Below, piece after piece: positions 1 to 7,782 of a stretch of DNA of 64,000 nt. The notes under the pieces are model-generated. The model worked only from the letters and a program-made list of their open reading frames with translations. It searched no databases and had not been told where the DNA came from. Each line of letters starts with the position of its first letter. Position 1 is the stretch's first letter. The DNA comes from JASGDN01 sp049841275 (GTDB taxonomy: Bacteria > Chloroflexota > Chloroflexia > Thermomicrobiales > UBA6265): NCBI GenBank assembly GCA_049841275.1, contig JASGDN010000025.1, positions 1-64,000 on the forward strand, given 5' to 3'. Both the position numbers and the translations under genes were made by a program.

Positions 1-2
1 AT

Positions 3-65
3 CAGGCCTTCACCACGCTCGGTTGCTGCCTCATCTGCTTCAACGCCATCACCCGGTTGTGTTAG
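3..65 (+). other. 3' end of an unidentified reading frame cut by the window edge
   Basis: A frame is open from the first bases to a TAG at 63-65 and would encode about 20 residues ending FNAITRLC. It does not resemble the C-terminus of KdpA, which would be expected just before kdpB. It is faintly like the tail of AhpD-type proteins, but it is too short to assign and could be chance. Confidence 0.2.
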
Positions 66-125
66 GCACTCTTAGTTCTCCGGCACCGCGTCTCATTGGT
101 CGAGGCAAGGTAGAACGCAAGGTCC

Positions 126-357
126 CATGTCATGTTGAGCGAAGCGAAACACCCCCGCGCGAAGCGCTTCCGGCGAAGCCGGAAAACGGTGTCTCCGTGA
201 GTGAGGTTTCGCCGTTCAAATCGCTGCATACGACCTGTGCGAGCGGTGCCGGGATATCGACCTTCGGTCGATTGCGCTTCGCGCGGGGGTCCTCAATAGG
301 CGGTTGCATCGCAACCGAGCGGGAGCGGCCCATCGCTCCGCTCAGGATGACAATGGG
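126..357. repeat. Dispersed repeat family A, long inverted copy
   Basis: The left arm begins CATGTCATGTTGAGCGAAG and continues into a run containing CCCCCGCGCGAAGCGC. The right arm carries GGATATCGACC, then GCGCTTCGCGCGGGGG, and ends CTCAGGATGACAATGGG, so the ends are inverted copies of each other. An internal TTCCGGCGAAGCCGGAA palindrome is present. Related copies lie near 6.4, 9.2, 17.9, 33.2 and 60.0 kb. The element fills most of the space before kdpB and happens to be open in the kdpB frame. Confidence 0.75.
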
Positions 358-412
358 CGATGTGCCCATTCCAGGCACTGCATTCTCAACGTCCTCTTCC
401 TCTTCTCAAGCA

Positions 413-2533
413 TTGAAGTCCGATATCGCGACCGAACTTCCTCATGGCAGCGGATCGCCAAGCCGCGCACCGAAGCGGAGTCTCATCGACCCGGAGATCG
501 TCGGGCCGGCGCTGAAGGAATCGCTGCGCAAGCTCGATCCCCGCGCGATGGCGAAGAACCCGGTCATGCTGCTGGTGGAGATCGGGGCCGCGATCACGAC
601 CCTGACGCTCCTTGCCGATCTGGTTGGCGCTTCCGGATCGTTGGGGATCGAAATCGCTGCCGGACAACGCTGGTTCGTGGCCTGGATCTCCGTCTGGCTC
701 TGGTTCACCGTCGTCTTCGCCAACTTTGCGGAAGCGATGGCGGAGGGGCGCGGCAAGGCCCAGGCCGACACGCTCCGCAAGACGCGCAGCGAGACGATGG
801 CGAAGGTCCTCATCGGTGAGGACACGGGAACGTGGGAATCGCGCCCTTCCAGCGCCCTGCACATGGGCGACCTCGTGCTCGTCGAGGCCGGGGACATCGT
901 CCCCAGCGATGGCGAGGTCGTTGCGGGCGTCGCCTTCGTCTCGGAAGCGGCGATCACCGGCGAATCGGCCCCGGTCCTGAAGGAGCCAGGCACGGACATC
1001 TCGTCGTCCGTCACCGGTGGCACGCAGGTCGTCTCCGACTGGCTGCGCGTCCGCATCACGGCGGAACCGGGACACACCTTCCTCGATCGCATGATCGCGC
1101 TGGTGGAAGGCGCTGCCCGCCAGAAGACCCCGAACGAGATCGCGCTGAACATCTTGCTCGCCGGTCTCACGATCATCTTCCTGATCGTGGTGATGACCCT
1201 CGCGCCGATCGCCAGCTACGCCAAGGCGACGGTCTCGATCACCGTCCTCATCGCCCTGCTCGTTACCCTCATCCCGACCACCATCGGTGCCCTGCTCTCC
1301 GCCATCGGCATCGCGGGCATGGATCGCCTGGTGCAGCACAACGTGCTCGCGATGAGCGGGCGCGCGGTGGAGGCCGCCGGTGATGTCGATGTCCTGCTGC
1401 TCGACAAGACGGGAACCATCACCTACGGCAACCGCATGGCGAGCGAGTTCATTCCCGCGCCGGGCGTCTCCGGGGAGCAGGTCACCATGGCCGCACTCCG
1501 CTCCTCCCTCGCCGACGACACCCCGGAGGGCAAGTCGATCGTCGCGCTTGCCGCCGAGCAGGGCTACACCCTCTCGTCGGATGCCCTCGCCGGGGCCGAG
1601 TGGATTCCCTTCACGGCGGAGACCCGCATGAGCGGTGTTCGCGTGAACGGTACCGAGACGATGAAGGGCGCCGTGGACGCCATCCATCGGGTTGTCCCCG
1701 ATCTCCCGGCCGAGATGATCGCGGCCTCGGACCGTATTGCGGCCCAGGGCGCGACGCCACTGGCCGTGATCGAAGGTGGCCGCCCGATGGGTGTGATTGC
1801 CCTCAAGGACACCGTCAAGCCCGGTATGAAGGAGCGGTTCGAGGAACTGCGGCGGATGGGTATCCGCACGGTCATGATCACCGGCGACAACCCGCTTACC
1901 GCGAAGTCGATCGCCGCCGAGGCGGGGGTGGATGACTTCGTGGCCGAGGCGAAGCCGGAGGACAAGATTCGCCTCATCCGCGAGCATCAGGAGGAAGGCC
2001 GCCTTGTGGCGATGACCGGCGACGGCACGAACGACGCACCGGCCCTCGCCCAGGCCGATGTCGGGGTGGCGATGAACACCGGCACGGCAGCGGCGAAGGA
2101 AGCCGGTAACATGGTCGACCTCGACTCCGATCCGACCAAGCTGATCTCCATCGTCGCCATCGGTAAGCAGCTCCTGATGACGCGTGGTGCGCTGACCACC
2201 TTCAGCATCGCCAACGATGTCGCCAAGTACTTCGCCATCATCCCGGCCATCTTCGGGGTTGCGTACGGCGTGCAGTCGGACAAGGGGCTTGGCTTCCTGA
2301 ACATCATGCAGCTGACCTCGCCGGAAAGCGCGATCCTCTCGGCCATCATCTTCAACGCGCTGATCATCGTCGCGCTGATCCCGCTGGCCTTGCGCGGCGT
2401 CGCCTACCGCCCGATGAGCGCGGCGGCGCTCCTGAAGCGCAACCTGTTCATCTACGGCCTCGGTGGCATCGTCGCCCCGTTCATCGGCATCAAGCTGATC
2501 GACATCATCCTCACGGCCACCGGCCTGACCTAG
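413..2533 (+). CDS. kdpB: Potassium-transporting P-type ATPase, catalytic subunit KdpB
   Basis: KdpB hydrolyses ATP to drive high-affinity K+ uptake by the membrane KdpFABC complex. The P-type phosphorylation motif DKTGT lies near residue 331, the actuator TGES near 182 and the hinge GDGTNDAP near 540. The N-terminal stretch PALKESLRKLDPRAMAKNPVM is typical of KdpB. I place the start at a TTG (413), giving 706 residues against about 680 for the family. The frame stays open upstream to position 23, but the ATGs at 347 and 353 sit in the end of a dispersed repeat. No start has a strong ribosome site, so the first 20 or so residues are uncertain. kdpC follows; kdpA is not visible. Confidence 0.93.
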   Translation: MKSDIATELPHGSGSPSRAPKRSLIDPEIVGPALKESLRKLDPRAMAKNPVMLLVEIGAAITTLTLLADLVGASGSLGIEIAAGQRWFVAWISVWLWFTVVFANFAEAMAEGRGKAQADTLRKTRSETMAKVLIGEDTGTWESRPSSALHMGDLVLVEAGDIVPSDGEVVAGVAFVSEAAITGESAPVLKEPGTDISSSVTGGTQVVSDWLRVRITAEPGHTFLDRMIALVEGAARQKTPNEIALNILLAGLTIIFLIVVMTLAPIASYAKATVSITVLIALLVTLIPTTIGALLSAIGIAGMDRLVQHNVLAMSGRAVEAAGDVDVLLLDKTGTITYGNRMASEFIPAPGVSGEQVTMAALRSSLADDTPEGKSIVALAAEQGYTLSSDALAGAEWIPFTAETRMSGVRVNGTETMKGAVDAIHRVVPDLPAEMIAASDRIAAQGATPLAVIEGGRPMGVIALKDTVKPGMKERFEELRRMGIRTVMITGDNPLTAKSIAAEAGVDDFVAEAKPEDKIRLIREHQEEGRLVAMTGDGTNDAPALAQADVGVAMNTGTAAAKEAGNMVDLDSDPTKLISIVAIGKQLLMTRGALTTFSIANDVAKYFAIIPAIFGVAYGVQSDKGLGFLNIMQLTSPESAILSAIIFNALIIVALIPLALRGVAYRPMSAAALLKRNLFIYGLGGIVAPFIGIKLIDIILTATGLT

Positions 2534-2583
2534 TGGTTCGTATGACGGATCGCATCCGGCAAACATCCGGAGCGGGCCGACAC

Positions 2584-2649
2584 GGGGTCCTTCGGCTTCG
2601 CTCAGGACCCCCTACAAACGAACGACGGACGGAAACGGTTGTTCGTTTG
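2584..2649 (+). repeat. Two hairpins between kdpB and kdpC
   Basis: The first hairpin pairs GGGGTCCT (2584-2591) with AGGACCCC (2604-2611) around a family A-like TTCGGCTTCGCTC core. The second pairs CAAACGAAC (2615-2623) with GTTCGTTTG (2641-2649). They fill a 160-base gap that is unusually long inside a kdp operon. They may lower expression of the downstream genes or simply be repeat debris; no U-tract follows either stem. Confidence 0.7.
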
Positions 2650-2693
2650 GCCGATCCGATGAACCGCTGGTTTGCTTCAGACAGGACACACCA

Positions 2694-3380
2694 ATGCTCA
2701 AGCAACTTCGTACAGCCGCCCTCATGATCGTCGTGATGACCGTCATTACCGGCATCATCTATCCGCTTGCCACCACCGGCATCGCCCAGGGGATCTTCAA
2801 GGACCGGGCAAATGGCTCCCTGATCGACGAGCACGGTACGGTCATTGGCTCGTCCCTGATCGGGCAGAACTTCGTCGATCCGGAGACAGGGAAGACGCTC
2901 TACGGCTACTTCCGTGGCCGACCCTCTGCCGCCGGCGCCGGATACGACGCCAATGCCTCGTCCGGCTCGAATCTCGGCCCTACGAACCAGGCGCTGCTGG
3001 ATCGGATCGCGGCCGATTCCGCCATCATCCGGCAGGAGAACGGGCTCGCCGCCGATGCACAGCTGCCAGTGGACCTCGTGACGACCTCCGCGAGTGGGCT
3101 CGATCCGGACATCAGTCCCGCCGCCGCCGAGCTTCAGGTCGCACGCGTGGCCAAGGAGCGCGGTATCTCGCCAGACCAGGTCCGTGCGCTGGTGAAGGAC
3201 AATACCTCTGGGCGGACGCTCGGCCTGCTTGGCGAGCCGCGCGTCAATGTCCTCAAGCTGAACATGGCGCTCGACGCCCTGACCGGAAAGGTCCAGGCGC
3301 TTGCGACGCCAGCCGCCACACCGGGGGCATCGCCATCTGCCAGTCCCCTCGCCTCACCGGGGGCATCCCCCGCGGCGTAG
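2694..3380 (+). CDS. kdpC: Potassium-transporting ATPase subunit KdpC
   Basis: KdpC is the single-span subunit that assembles with KdpA and KdpB and promotes nucleotide binding. The 228-residue product begins MLKQLRTAALMIVVMTVI, which combines the start and the membrane segment (about residues 8-28). Family-typical motifs follow: GIIYPLATTGIAQ, LIGQNF and YFRGRPSA. In the second half, NVLKLNMALD is near the normal family end. The last 25 residues are an Ala/Pro/Ser/Thr-rich tail (ATPAATPGASPSA) not found in typical KdpC, probably a low-complexity addition. It follows kdpB in the same direction after a hairpin-containing gap. Confidence 0.95.
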   Translation: MLKQLRTAALMIVVMTVITGIIYPLATTGIAQGIFKDRANGSLIDEHGTVIGSSLIGQNFVDPETGKTLYGYFRGRPSAAGAGYDANASSGSNLGPTNQALLDRIAADSAIIRQENGLAADAQLPVDLVTTSASGLDPDISPAAAELQVARVAKERGISPDQVRALVKDNTSGRTLGLLGEPRVNVLKLNMALDALTGKVQALATPAATPGASPSASPLASPGASPAA

Positions 3381-3393
3381 GATGCCGGTTGGT

Positions 3394-3425
3394 CATGGCG
3401 GGCCGCCCCGGGGCGGCCCGCCATG
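3394..3425 (+). terminator. Perfect 32-bp palindrome between kdpC and kdpD
   Basis: Two 16-base arms (CATGGCGGGCCGCCCC and its exact complement) meet with no spacer. It starts 14 bases after the kdpC stop and covers an ATG at 3423-3425 in the kdpD frame. The very GC-rich stem has no U-tract. It could terminate or attenuate transcription from kdpC into kdpD. Confidence 0.65.
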
Positions 3426-3449
3426 TCGTCGTTCGTGCAGGATCCATCG

Positions 3450-4673
3450 ATGTCGAATCCCGACGATTTCGCTCCTCCCGGATTCATCCCCGTTGGCGAT
3501 CGACTCCCGGGTGCGGAAAAGCCCGCTGCTCCCCCGGCGGAGGACCCTGCCGCGCCCCGGCACCGGGGCGCCCTCCGCATCTATCTTGGGGCGGCGCCGG
3601 GCGTGGGCAAGACCTACGCCATGCTCCGGGAGGCCCATCGCCTGCGGGCTGTTGGCGAGGATGTCGTGATCGGGTTTGTCGAAACCCACGGGCGGGCGGA
3701 GACCGCCGACCAGATCGGGGATCTGGAGGTGGTGCCGCGTCGCGTGGTCGACTATCACGGCGTGCGGATCGAAGAGATGGATACCGACGCGATCCTCGCC
3801 CGCAATCCGGAAATCGCGATCGTGGACGAGCTTGCCCACACGAACGCGCCGGGTTCTGCCCGGGAGAAACGCTGGCAGGATGTCGAGGTGCTGCGAGGTG
3901 CCGGGATCGACGTCATCGGGGCGTTGAATGTCCAGCACATCGCGAGCATGCAGGATCTTGTCGCCGACTTGACGGGGATCACCGTCCGCGAAACGGTTCC
4001 CGATCAGGTGGTGGAGGGGGCGACCGAGATCCAGCTCGTGGACCTGCCCGTGAACGCGTTGCTCGACCGCATCGACATGGGCAAGGTCTATCCTCCCGAG
4101 CAGGCTGAGCGTGCCCGTGCCCGCTTCTTTCAGCCCGGAACCTTGACCGCCTTGCGCGAGCTCGCCCTGCGCCGGACGGCTGAGGGGGTCGATGACCGGC
4201 TGGAGGACATGATGCTCGGCGGGGCGATCGCCGAACCGCCTGTTGGCGTTCCCCTCACCACGACCGAGCGGATCGCGGTGTTGCTGGCGGTCTCACCAGG
4301 CTGGGGAGATGTGCTTCGGCGTGCCTGGCGGCTTGCCAGCGCCTTCCATGGCGAACTGGTCGTGCTCGACCTCAGTCCTACGGGGATCGGGGCAGAAACC
4401 GATCGCCCGCGACTCCGCGCCCGCGATCTGGCCCATGACCTCGGCGCCAGGATCGAGGAGGTGCCGAACGCCGCGGATTCCGGCGATGCTCTCGTCAAGG
4501 CGCTGGCGAGCCTTCGCGTTGCCACCTTCATCGTAGGCGTGGCTCCCAGCATCGGGCGCCGCCGGCGTTGGTTCGGTCCATCGCAGCCTCCTGAGCTCGA
4601 GCTCGCGATGAAGGTGCTTCGGGAGCTGCCATCCGTCGCCGTTCAGCTTGTCTCCATGGAATCGACGTCGTAG
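3450..4673 (+). CDS. kdpD: Short KdpD: sensor N-terminal domain plus universal stress domain, no kinase
   Basis: This 407-residue protein matches the cytoplasmic N-terminal part of the K+ sensor kinase KdpD. A Walker A motif (GAAPGVGKT, residues 47-55) is followed by GFVETHGRAET, IVDELAHTN and ALNVQHIAS, all KdpD signatures. The C-terminal half (from about residue 240) looks like a universal stress (USP) domain. The membrane spans and the histidine kinase region of full-length KdpD (about 900 residues) are absent, with a normal stop, and no kdpE response regulator follows. I prefer the ATG at 3450 (AGGA seven bases upstream) to the one at 3423 inside the palindrome. Stand-alone short KdpD proteins are known in other phyla; they cannot phosphorylate a regulator. 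Confidence 0.88.
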   Translation: MSNPDDFAPPGFIPVGDRLPGAEKPAAPPAEDPAAPRHRGALRIYLGAAPGVGKTYAMLREAHRLRAVGEDVVIGFVETHGRAETADQIGDLEVVPRRVVDYHGVRIEEMDTDAILARNPEIAIVDELAHTNAPGSAREKRWQDVEVLRGAGIDVIGALNVQHIASMQDLVADLTGITVRETVPDQVVEGATEIQLVDLPVNALLDRIDMGKVYPPEQAERARARFFQPGTLTALRELALRRTAEGVDDRLEDMMLGGAIAEPPVGVPLTTTERIAVLLAVSPGWGDVLRRAWRLASAFHGELVVLDLSPTGIGAETDRPRLRARDLAHDLGARIEEVPNAADSGDALVKALASLRVATFIVGVAPSIGRRRRWFGPSQPPELELAMKVLRELPSVAVQLVSMESTS

Positions 4674-4897
4674 CCACGTATGGCGGGGAAGCTCCTGCAT
4701 GGAGAAGGCCAAACTCCGGTGCGCGGCCAACATCCTGCGCGGGCATACGGGCGCCAAGGACACGGATCGGGCCGCGTGTCGGTGGAGTCGACGATTGCAG
4801 GCGAATATCGGTTTGCAGATCGGGGTTCTTGCGGTTCTCTCCTCCGGGACCGCACGAATTTCGGGGCGGAAACATCGCGGACAGTTGGCGACCGATC

Positions 4898-6268
4898 CTA
4901 CACGATCGGGAAGTAGGTCTCCCGTTCCCAGGCGTGGACGAGTTGCTCGTAGGTTGCCAACTCGTGCCGGCGCACCATCAGGGCGTGTTCCAGCGCCGTC
5001 GCCCCGAGGGCATCGGCGATCACCGTATCGGCCTCCAGGGCATCGAGCGCGGCGCCGAGTGTCCGTGGGAGGTAGCCGATGCCCGCCGCCGCGATCGCCT
5101 CGGCGGACATATGCCCGATATCGCCCTGGAAGGGATCGCCCGGATCGAGCTGACGCCGGATGCCATCCATGCCTGCCGCGATCAGCCCGGTGAGCAGCAT
5201 CTCTGGTTGCGCCGCATTGTCGCTGGCCCGGTACTCGAGATGGCGACGCTTGCCGTAGCCCGGAATCCGGATCACCCCGGAGCGGTTGCCATAGCCCCAA
5301 TAGGTGTTTGCCGGCGCCCATGTTCCCGGTTGGAGACGCTTATAGCTGTTCACAGTGGGCGAGCCCAGCCCCGTCAGCGCATCGACGTGCGCGAGCAGGC
5401 CCGCCGCGAATTGCCGCCCGATGGACGAGATTGAGACGGTATCCGTCGCGTCCGGCGTCAGGTCGGTGGTGCCGTCGGCGTCCCAGATGCTGAGGTGGAC
5501 GTGGAGGCTGTTACCCGACCAGTCGGCGTACGGCTTTGGCATGAACGTCGCCTCGTATCCGCACTCGGCAGCGGCATCGCGGACGGCCTCGCGCACCGCG
5601 TAGTAGGTGTCGATCGCGTGGATCGGGTCACCGTGCGCGGTGGAGAGCTCGTACTGCCCGAGGCTGTACTCCTTGCCGATCTGCGGCACCTCCACGCCCA
5701 TGCCTTCCAGTAGGTCGAGCACCTGGCGCAGGAATGGCTCCTCGGCGGCGAGGCCGGCGGTGGAGAACATGGGTGTGTGGCTGACGGGGTGAAGGTCGCC
5801 GTGCTCGTCGCGGGTGACAACATAGAACTCCGGTTCCAGCGCCGCCGCGATCGTATAGCCCTCCGCCAGCACCGACTCGATCAGCTCGATCAGCCGCGTA
5901 CGCGGGCAGCCATCCCATGCCTCACCGTCATCGCGACGCATGAAGGCGTGCACACGCGCCGTGTTCGCGTACTGCGGCAGGATCGTGTAGCTGGCGGGAT
6001 CGGGCACAGCGAGGAAGTCGCCCGAGTCGGCGAGATAGCTCGCGCCCGCCGCCTGATGGTCGTGGTGGTCGAAATCGAGGTTCGCTTTCGCGAAGACGAC
6101 GCCCCCACGAATGGCGCTCCGCATCGACGCACGGGGGATGATCTTGCCTTGCGCCCGGCCGCTGTAGTCGTGATAGACAACCCAGAGGCGCTCGATGCTG
6201 TCCTCCTCCAGGCGGGCGAACAGCGAATCGGCGTCAGTTGGCTGGGGTCGGGTGGTGTCAGCAGTCAC
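4898..6268 (-). CDS. Glutamine-synthetase family ligase (gamma-glutamylamide synthetase / NodGS-type)
   Basis: The product has 456 residues and joins glutamate, or a related acid, to an amine using ATP. Visible GS motifs are EPEFYVV, KPYADWSGNSLHVHLSIWD (the GxxxHxH ATP/ammonia region), NSYKRLQPG, GNRSGVIRIPGYG and RHLEYRASDNAAQP. Divergence from housekeeping GlnA and the neighbouring peptidases, transporter and FluG-like amidohydrolase favour a role in amine or gamma-glutamyl compound metabolism over nitrogen assimilation. The start is a GTG preceded by GGAGG eight bases upstream, better than the distal ATG at 6334. It is the last gene of the minus-strand block. The substrate is unknown. Confidence 0.88.
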   Translation of the reverse strand: MTADTTRPQPTDADSLFARLEEDSIERLWVVYHDYSGRAQGKIIPRASMRSAIRGGVVFAKANLDFDHHDHQAAGASYLADSGDFLAVPDPASYTILPQYANTARVHAFMRRDDGEAWDGCPRTRLIELIESVLAEGYTIAAALEPEFYVVTRDEHGDLHPVSHTPMFSTAGLAAEEPFLRQVLDLLEGMGVEVPQIGKEYSLGQYELSTAHGDPIHAIDTYYAVREAVRDAAAECGYEATFMPKPYADWSGNSLHVHLSIWDADGTTDLTPDATDTVSISSIGRQFAAGLLAHVDALTGLGSPTVNSYKRLQPGTWAPANTYWGYGNRSGVIRIPGYGKRRHLEYRASDNAAQPEMLLTGLIAAGMDGIRRQLDPGDPFQGDIGHMSAEAIAAAGIGYLPRTLGAALDALEADTVIADALGATALEHALMVRRHELATYEQLVHAWERETYFPIV

Positions 6269-6355
6269 GAAGACGTCCTCCGGGAATGACTCGATGGATG
6301 ATGGATGGATCTTCTTTGTTTGCATCATCAACAATGTTCGTTGGGCAACACACCG

Positions 6356-6392
6356 CCCATGTCATTCTTCGCTTCGCTCACCATGACATGGA
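6356..6392. repeat. Dispersed repeat family A, short copy
   Basis: A half-length element reading CATGTCATTCTTCGCTTCG then CTCACCATGACATGG, with inverted ATGTCAT/ATGACAT ends. It lies between the M20 peptidase and the GS-like gene. Confidence 0.65.
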
Positions 6393-6444
6393 ACCTTGAG
6401 TGAGTTCGGAGTTCGCGTCGTGCCACGGAAGATGAGACGTTCCA

Positions 6445-7782
6445 CTAGACCTCCGCGACGCCGCACCAAGCGAGGGTGAAGCGAGCAATTGCCTTCACGC
6501 CCTCGACCAGGCTGGCGATCTCGATATGCTCGTCGCTGCCGTGGGCATTGAAGACCTCGGCCGGTCCGAAGAAGACGGCCGGAATCCCGGCTTCGGCGTA
6601 CCATGCGATATCGCCGACTCCGGTCGCCGAACGCAGCTCCGGCGCATGCCCCATCTGGCGCACGGTCTCGCTCAGCAGGGCGACACCGGGATGATCGCCC
6701 GGAACGTGGCACGGCGGGAAGGAGACACCGTGCAGCCCCCATTCGATGGTGGGCGGGTGATCCTTCAGCCACCAGTCGGCTTGGCAGATGTGGTGCAGGT
6801 ATGTCTCGAACTCGGCCTTCACGTCCTCCGTGCGTTCGTCGGGCAGGTATTTCAGGCTGAGGTCGATTGCGCAGTAATCCGGCAGCGCGGAAACCGAGGT
6901 CATGATCGTTGGCATTCCGTTCTCGCCGCCGCCCGATCCGGCCGTCATCGCGCCGACATTGATTGTCGTGATGCCCTTCGGCATCATCGGATGTGCCTTG
7001 CGATTGCCCCACATTCGTTCCAGCTCGGCGACGGCATTGACGATCTTCACGCCCTTGTCGAAGGCGCTCACCGCGTGACCCTGTCCTCCCGCGTGGACGC
7101 TCAGGTACCGTGCCGCCGAATGGCCCGAGATACCCGTGACCGTCACGCGCAGCCATTCCAGGCCTCCCTGTGTGGTGATGATGTGGTCGATCGGCTCACC
7201 GGCATCGACGACGAGGGCAAAGTCCGGCCGATAGCCCCGCTCGACGGTCGATTTCGTGCCAGGACCGCCCGTCTCCTCGTCGATCACCGCCTCGATCAGG
7301 AGGTCGCCGTTCAGGCGAATCCCGAGGTCGTGGAGGATACGCGCGACGAAAAGATTGGCCGCGAGCCCGCCTTTCGGGTCCATGGCGCCGCGTCCCCACA
7401 GCATGCCATCGGCGATCTCGGCGGCGAACGGCGGGTGGCTCCACTCGTCCGCGTTCCCGGCCGGGACGGTGTCGATGTGAGCGTTCAGCGCGAGCGATCG
7501 TCCCTGTTCGGCGTTCGCGCCTCGCACGATCCCGACCTGATCGGGCCGCCCAGGCAGGGCATCCCAGCGATCGATCTCCGCGCCGATCGCCACCAGTTCG
7601 ACGGCCACGCGATCCTGGACGGCGGATTCGCCTCCATCGGCGATGCCGGTCAGCTTCGGGTTCTCGGACGGGATACGCACCAGCTCCTGTAGCAGGGCGA
7701 CCAGCTCGTCCTGCCGCGCGTCGATAGCGGCTTCGATGCGTTCGATCGGATCGGCTGATACGGGCACATCAATCTCAGGCAT
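6445..7782 (-). CDS. M20-family metallopeptidase (ArgE/DapE-type), copy 1
   Basis: This 445-residue cytoplasmic zinc-dependent amidohydrolase belongs to the ArgE/DapE/CPG2 group, which cleaves N-acyl amino acids or dipeptides. Metal and catalytic motifs are LNAHIDTVPAG, WGRGAMDPKGG and DEETGGPGT. The dimerisation (lid) domain includes GGLEWLRVTVTGISGHSA. The ATG at 7782 has AAGGAG seven bases upstream and overlaps the stop of the preceding paralogue (ATGCCTGA), so the two are translationally coupled. It is close to copy 2 along its length, sharing VRIPSENPKLTGIADGGE nearly unchanged, which indicates tandem duplication. Substrate cannot be read from sequence. Confidence 0.9.
   Translation of the reverse strand: MPEIDVPVSADPIERIEAAIDARQDELVALLQELVRIPSENPKLTGIADGGESAVQDRVAVELVAIGAEIDRWDALPGRPDQVGIVRGANAEQGRSLALNAHIDTVPAGNADEWSHPPFAAEIADGMLWGRGAMDPKGGLAANLFVARILHDLGIRLNGDLLIEAVIDEETGGPGTKSTVERGYRPDFALVVDAGEPIDHIITTQGGLEWLRVTVTGISGHSAARYLSVHAGGQGHAVSAFDKGVKIVNAVAELERMWGNRKAHPMMPKGITTINVGAMTAGSGGGENGMPTIMTSVSALPDYCAIDLSLKYLPDERTEDVKAEFETYLHHICQADWWLKDHPPTIEWGLHGVSFPPCHVPGDHPGVALLSETVRQMGHAPELRSATGVGDIAWYAEAGIPAVFFGPAEVFNAHGSDEHIEIASLVEGVKAIARFTLAWCGVAEV

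Noticed and set aside
347..2533. ATG 347 as the kdpB start
   Set aside because: The ATG belongs to the conserved end of repeat family A (CAGGATGACAATGG) and has no ribosome site of its own.
386..2566. 726-codon minus-strand open frame over kdpB
   Set aside because: Arg/His/Asp-rich translation with no family resemblance; it is the GC-driven shadow of kdpB.
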